From Nonomuraea basaltis (GTDB taxonomy: Bacteria > Actinomycetota > Actinomycetes > Streptosporangiales > Streptosporangiaceae), in contig NZ_VCJS01000001.1 of NCBI RefSeq assembly GCF_005893125.1, positions 62,001-126,000 on the forward strand: a stretch of DNA of 64,000 nt. The letters are read 5' to 3'. Below are positions 62,201 to 64,000 of the stretch, piece after piece. Position 1 is the stretch's first letter, and each line of letters opens with the position of its first letter. The position numbers and the translations under genes were made by a program. The notes beneath the pieces are model-generated. The model did not search any database. It worked only from the letters and a program-made list of their open reading frames with translations, and was not told the DNA's origin.

Positions 62201-62986
62201 CAGCGCCTGCGGCTGGAGCAGCTGGAGCAGCGGGCGATGGAGGAGTTCGGGGTCGAGATCGAGGCCCTGATCTCCGAGTACGGCCCCGAGGTCCCGGTCC
62301 CCGGCGACCCGCCGGTGCCGTACGTGCGGGAGGAGCAGGAGAAGCGGGCCAGGGCTGCCGAGCGGCAGATGAACCAGCTCGGCAAGGTCAACCCGCTGGC
62401 GCTGGAGGAGTTCGCGGCGCTGGAGGAGCGGCACGCGTTCCTCACCTCGCAGCTGGAGGACCTCAAGAAGACCAGGCGCGACCTCATGACCGTGGTCAAG
62501 GAGGTCGACGACCGGGTCGAGCAGATGTTCTCCTCGGCGTACGAGGACGTGGCCCGCGAGTTCGAGCAGATCTTCACCAGGGTGTTCCCCGGCGGCGACG
62601 GCCGCCTGGTGCTGACCGACCCGAACGACATGCTGACCACCGGCATCGAGGTCGAGGCCAGGCCGCCGGGCAAGAAGGTCAAGCGGCTGTCGTTGCTGTC
62701 GGGCGGCGAGCGGTCGCTGACCGCGGTGGCGTTCCTGATCTCCATCTTCAAGGCGCGGCCGTCGCCGTTCTACGTGATGGACGAGGTCGAGGCCGCGCTC
62801 GACGACACGAACACGCAGCGGTTGCTGAGGCTGTTCGAGGAGCTGCGGCAGAGCTCGCAGCTGATTGTCATCACCCACAACAAGCGCACGATGGAGATCG
62901 CCGACGCTCTCTACGGCGTGTCGATGCGCGGCGACGGCGTGACGCAGGTCGTCAGCCAGCGGCTTCGGGAGCGCGAGTCCGCCTGA
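59228..62986 (+). CDS. smc: Chromosome segregation protein SMC
   Basis: 1252 residues, the ATPase of condensin. The N-terminal head has Walker A 'VVGPNGSGKSNVVDAL'; two long coiled coils (about 165-500 and 700-1010) flank the hinge (about 510-690); the C-terminal head has the ABC signature 'LLSGGERSLTAVAFLISIFK' and Walker B 'PFYVMDEVEAALDDTNTQRL'. A Gly/Ser/Asp/Pro-rich insertion at about 598-636 interrupts the hinge. The start is TTG 59228 with AGGAGAAGG upstream. ScpA and ScpB are not in the window. Confidence 0.96.
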   Translation: MYLKTLTLRGFKSFASATALRFEPGITCVVGPNGSGKSNVVDALAWVMGEHSAKSLRGGKMEDVIFAGTSSRPPLGRAEVTLTIDNSDGALPIDYTEVTISRLMFRSGQSEYAINGDTCRLLDIQELLSDSGIGREMHVIVGQGQLDAVLHAGPEDRRAFIEEAAGVLKHRKRKEKALRKLDAMQANLTRVQDLATELRRQLKPLGRQAEIARKAAVIQADLRDARLRLLADDMGILRTTLEREAADEAAIMARRTQVETELAEAQQRETALETAEAEAQPRLAAAQETYFRLSSLRERITGLEQLAAERHRHALDAAAIERRGRDPEDLEREAAGVREQELILKAELEQAQELLEEAVQRRAAGEAELSAEEQRLALAARAAADRREGLARLRGQVDSVRSRARAAEDEIGRLQQAVAGAAERERQAREDLEARRQEEPAVDPALAEELATAQALVEEARAVADEARVAAEEAKSALDAPRAALQSAKSGVATARAADQEAQRSVAALRARRDALELGLAKGDGGAALLEADLAGVLGPLAASMQVTPGAELAVAAVLGPIAESITVKTLDTAIEALDLLRTQGAGQATLLVALPAGGEDDHPLVLDDSTGADSAGGSPAAPGGGRRPRTAAPEGSQWAADLVTVPEHLRPALDHVLKDVAVVDDLETARALVERHTGIKAVTKAGDVVGAHLASGGSEGGISVLQVRAAFDEAVRDLAEAESRAEETAVALDEAIETEQAAQAALEAAQAQVSEAQTAVTTAQAGVSAAQGTLDQVRGRQREADQRTAAAAKELAQLEAAADAARAEAERLSGSVTRAEEARAEGLEELADLEIRLAEAEYAQELESEPTTDLRDELASACEAARQREMDTRLQVRSAEERVKGIDGRADALMRAAAREREERAQAAAQRARRRRQAAVAEAVSKGAKQVLRALAESVQLASRERDEADLARVAIDAELKQVRLRVRELGQELDKLVNRVHGSEVARTEQRLRLEQLEQRAMEEFGVEIEALISEYGPEVPVPGDPPVPYVREEQEKRARAAERQMNQLGKVNPLALEEFAALEERHAFLTSQLEDLKKTRRDLMTVVKEVDDRVEQMFSSAYEDVAREFEQIFTRVFPGGDGRLVLTDPNDMLTTGIEVEARPPGKKVKRLSLLSGGERSLTAVAFLISIFKARPSPFYVMDEVEAALDDTNTQRLLRLFEELRQSSQLIVITHNKRTMEIADALYGVSMRGDGVTQVVSQRLRERESA

Positions 62987-63039
62987 TCGGTGTGGCTTAG
63001 TGCGTGAGCATGCCGAACGATCTGGAAAACTGACATGTT

Positions 63040-64000
63040 GTGGAAGGTTATCTCGCCGTCATCGTGATCGTGGCCGTCGTCGCCCTGCTGGCGGCGGGCG
63101 GTCTCTTCCTGCTCTTCAGGCCGGGCCGCAAGGCGCCTCCGCCGGTCAAGCCGCCCGAGGCGCCCACCCTTCCCGAGGAGAGGCGGCCCGCGGCAGAGGA
63201 GGGGGAGGGCGCGACCACCACGCTCCCGCCGCCGGTCAAACCGGCCGAGCCGGTGGTCGTCAAGCCCGAGGTCGAGGTGCCGCCGCCGTCCGCGGGCCGG
63301 ATGGTGCGGCTGCGCTCGCGGCTGGCGCGCTCGCAGAGCGCGCTCGGGCGCGGGCTGCTGGAGCTGCTGTCCCGCGACCGGCTCGACGACGACGTGTGGG
63401 ACGAGATCGAGGAGAGCCTGATCACGGCCGACGTGGGCGTCACGCCGACCCGCGTCATGGTCGAGGAGCTGCGCACCAAGGTCAAGGTGCTGGGCAGCCG
63501 CTCGCCCGCGGAGGTGCGCGGCCTGCTGCGCGAGCAGCTGCTCGCCCTGGTCAACCCCGACCTCGACCGCACGCTGCACGTCCAGAAGCACGGCGAGCGG
63601 CCCGCGGTGGTGCTCGTCGTGGGCGTCAACGGCACCGGCAAGACCACCACCACCGGCAAGCTCGCCCGCTCCCTCATCGGCGACGGCAAGAAGGTCGTGC
63701 TCGGCGCGGCCGACACCTTCCGCGCCGCCGCCGCCGACCAGCTCCAGACCTGGGGCGAGCGGGTCGGCGCCGACACGGTGCGCGGTCCCGAGGGCGGCGA
63801 CCCGGCCTCCGTGGCCTTCGACGCCACCGCCAAGGGCATCGAGGAGAAGGTCGACGTCGTCATCGTCGACACCGCCGGCCGCCTGCACACGAAGACCGGG
63901 CTCATGGACGAGCTGGGCAAGGTCAAGCGGGTCATCGAGAAGAAGGCCACGGTGGACGAGGTGCTGCTGGTCCTCGACGCCACCACGGGCCAGAACGGCA
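63040..64000 (+). CDS. ftsY: Signal recognition particle receptor FtsY, 5' part
   Basis: 320 codons from GTG 63040, running off the window. An N-terminal membrane helix (about 4-26) replaces the acidic A domain of E. coli, then a Pro/Glu linker, the N domain (from about 85) and the SRP GTPase G domain with G1 'GVNGTGKTTTTGKLARSL', 'LGAADTFRAAAADQLQTWGE' and G3 'VIVDTAGRLHTKTGLMDEL'. It receives ribosome-SRP complexes at the membrane. It follows smc by 53 bases, the conserved order. Confidence 0.96.
   Translation, partial: MEGYLAVIVIVAVVALLAAGGLFLLFRPGRKAPPPVKPPEAPTLPEERRPAAEEGEGATTTLPPPVKPAEPVVVKPEVEVPPPSAGRMVRLRSRLARSQSALGRGLLELLSRDRLDDDVWDEIEESLITADVGVTPTRVMVEELRTKVKVLGSRSPAEVRGLLREQLLALVNPDLDRTLHVQKHGERPAVVLVVGVNGTGKTTTTGKLARSLIGDGKKVVLGAADTFRAAAADQLQTWGERVGADTVRGPEGGDPASVAFDATAKGIEEKVDVVIVDTAGRLHTKTGLMDELGKVKRVIEKKATVDEVLLVLDATTGQNG

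Noticed and set aside
59138..62878. A 1246-codon open frame antisense to smc
   Set aside because: It mirrors smc exactly, has no family motifs and arises from the G/C-rich third positions of the real gene. Similar long frames antisense to serA (8701-10530), cimA (16084-19023) and the FtsX permease (3743-5245) were dropped for the same reason.

Overview
The window is high-GC DNA with very strong G/C bias at third codon positions, frequent GTG and TTG starts and several apparently leaderless genes. Together with the F420 biosynthesis gene cofC, an NdgR-type IclR regulator divergent from leuCD, DUF1707-FHA and DUF3515 proteins and an AmaP/Asp23 locus, this points to the chromosome of a filamentous actinomycete, probably in the order Streptosporangiales (a Nonomuraea-like genome is my best guess from gene content; no species is claimed). 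The window is core chromosome with small accessory patches. I see no prophage, insertion sequence, CRISPR array or plasmid origin.

Layout. 1-8.7 kb: the signal-peptide end of a secreted protein, a PBP4-type D,D-peptidase, a DUF1707-FHA protein, a PadR-regulated two-gene ABC exporter, a GPH-type transporter and an SseB-like protein. 8.9-17.4 kb: amino-acid biosynthesis, with serA, leuB, ilvE and cimA, interrupted by a 39-codon gene, a decayed methyltransferase, an Uma2 protein, an O-methyltransferase and a DsbA-like thioredoxin. 17.5-23 kb: a secreted heparinase-like lyase, an HD protein, an ABM-domain protein and a translationally coupled six-gene Asp23/AmaP envelope operon. 23.1-32.6 kb: a FAH-family hydrolase coupled to gltX, a MATE/PadR pair, an M3 peptidase, tRNA-Gln, a Tat-type alpha/beta hydrolase, a NarL-type two-component system and two tRNA-Glu genes. 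32.8-44.8 kb: an acidic repeat protein, ndgR divergent from leuCD, HU, an MFS exporter, cofC, and plsC-gpsA-ddl, followed by DUF3515, an Lrp-type single-domain protein and thiL. 45-64 kb: a Gly/Pro-repeat membrane protein, thiD, rpmB, a DAK2 kinase, recG, rsmD-coaD, DUF177-rpmF-rnc-mutM, an MFS/LysR pair, acylphosphatase, smc and the start of ftsY. This last order is the usual actinobacterial ribosome/lipid/chromosome-segregation block.

How the genes work together. Branched-chain amino-acid synthesis is spread over about 25 kb (leuB, ilvE, cimA, leuCD). Two regulatory layers seem to tie it together. A TCTC-N7-GAGA type motif lies before leuC, with a similar site before ilvE and a weaker one before leuB. 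A leader peptide with consecutive Leu-Leu-Ile-Ile codons precedes an intrinsic terminator directly in front of cimA, which looks like transcription attenuation.

The most unusual structural features are two families of short repeats that begin at or just before the stop codons of upstream genes (37-38 bp units at the dsbA-like and lysR genes; 57 bp units at coaD), and repeated convergent gene overlaps in which the minus-strand partner is a transporter (41, 107 and 62 bp). Other oddities are a thiL gene whose Shine-Dalgarno points at an ATC codon, and short remnants of two decayed genes. Coordinates of regulatory sites were counted by hand and may be off by one or two bases.
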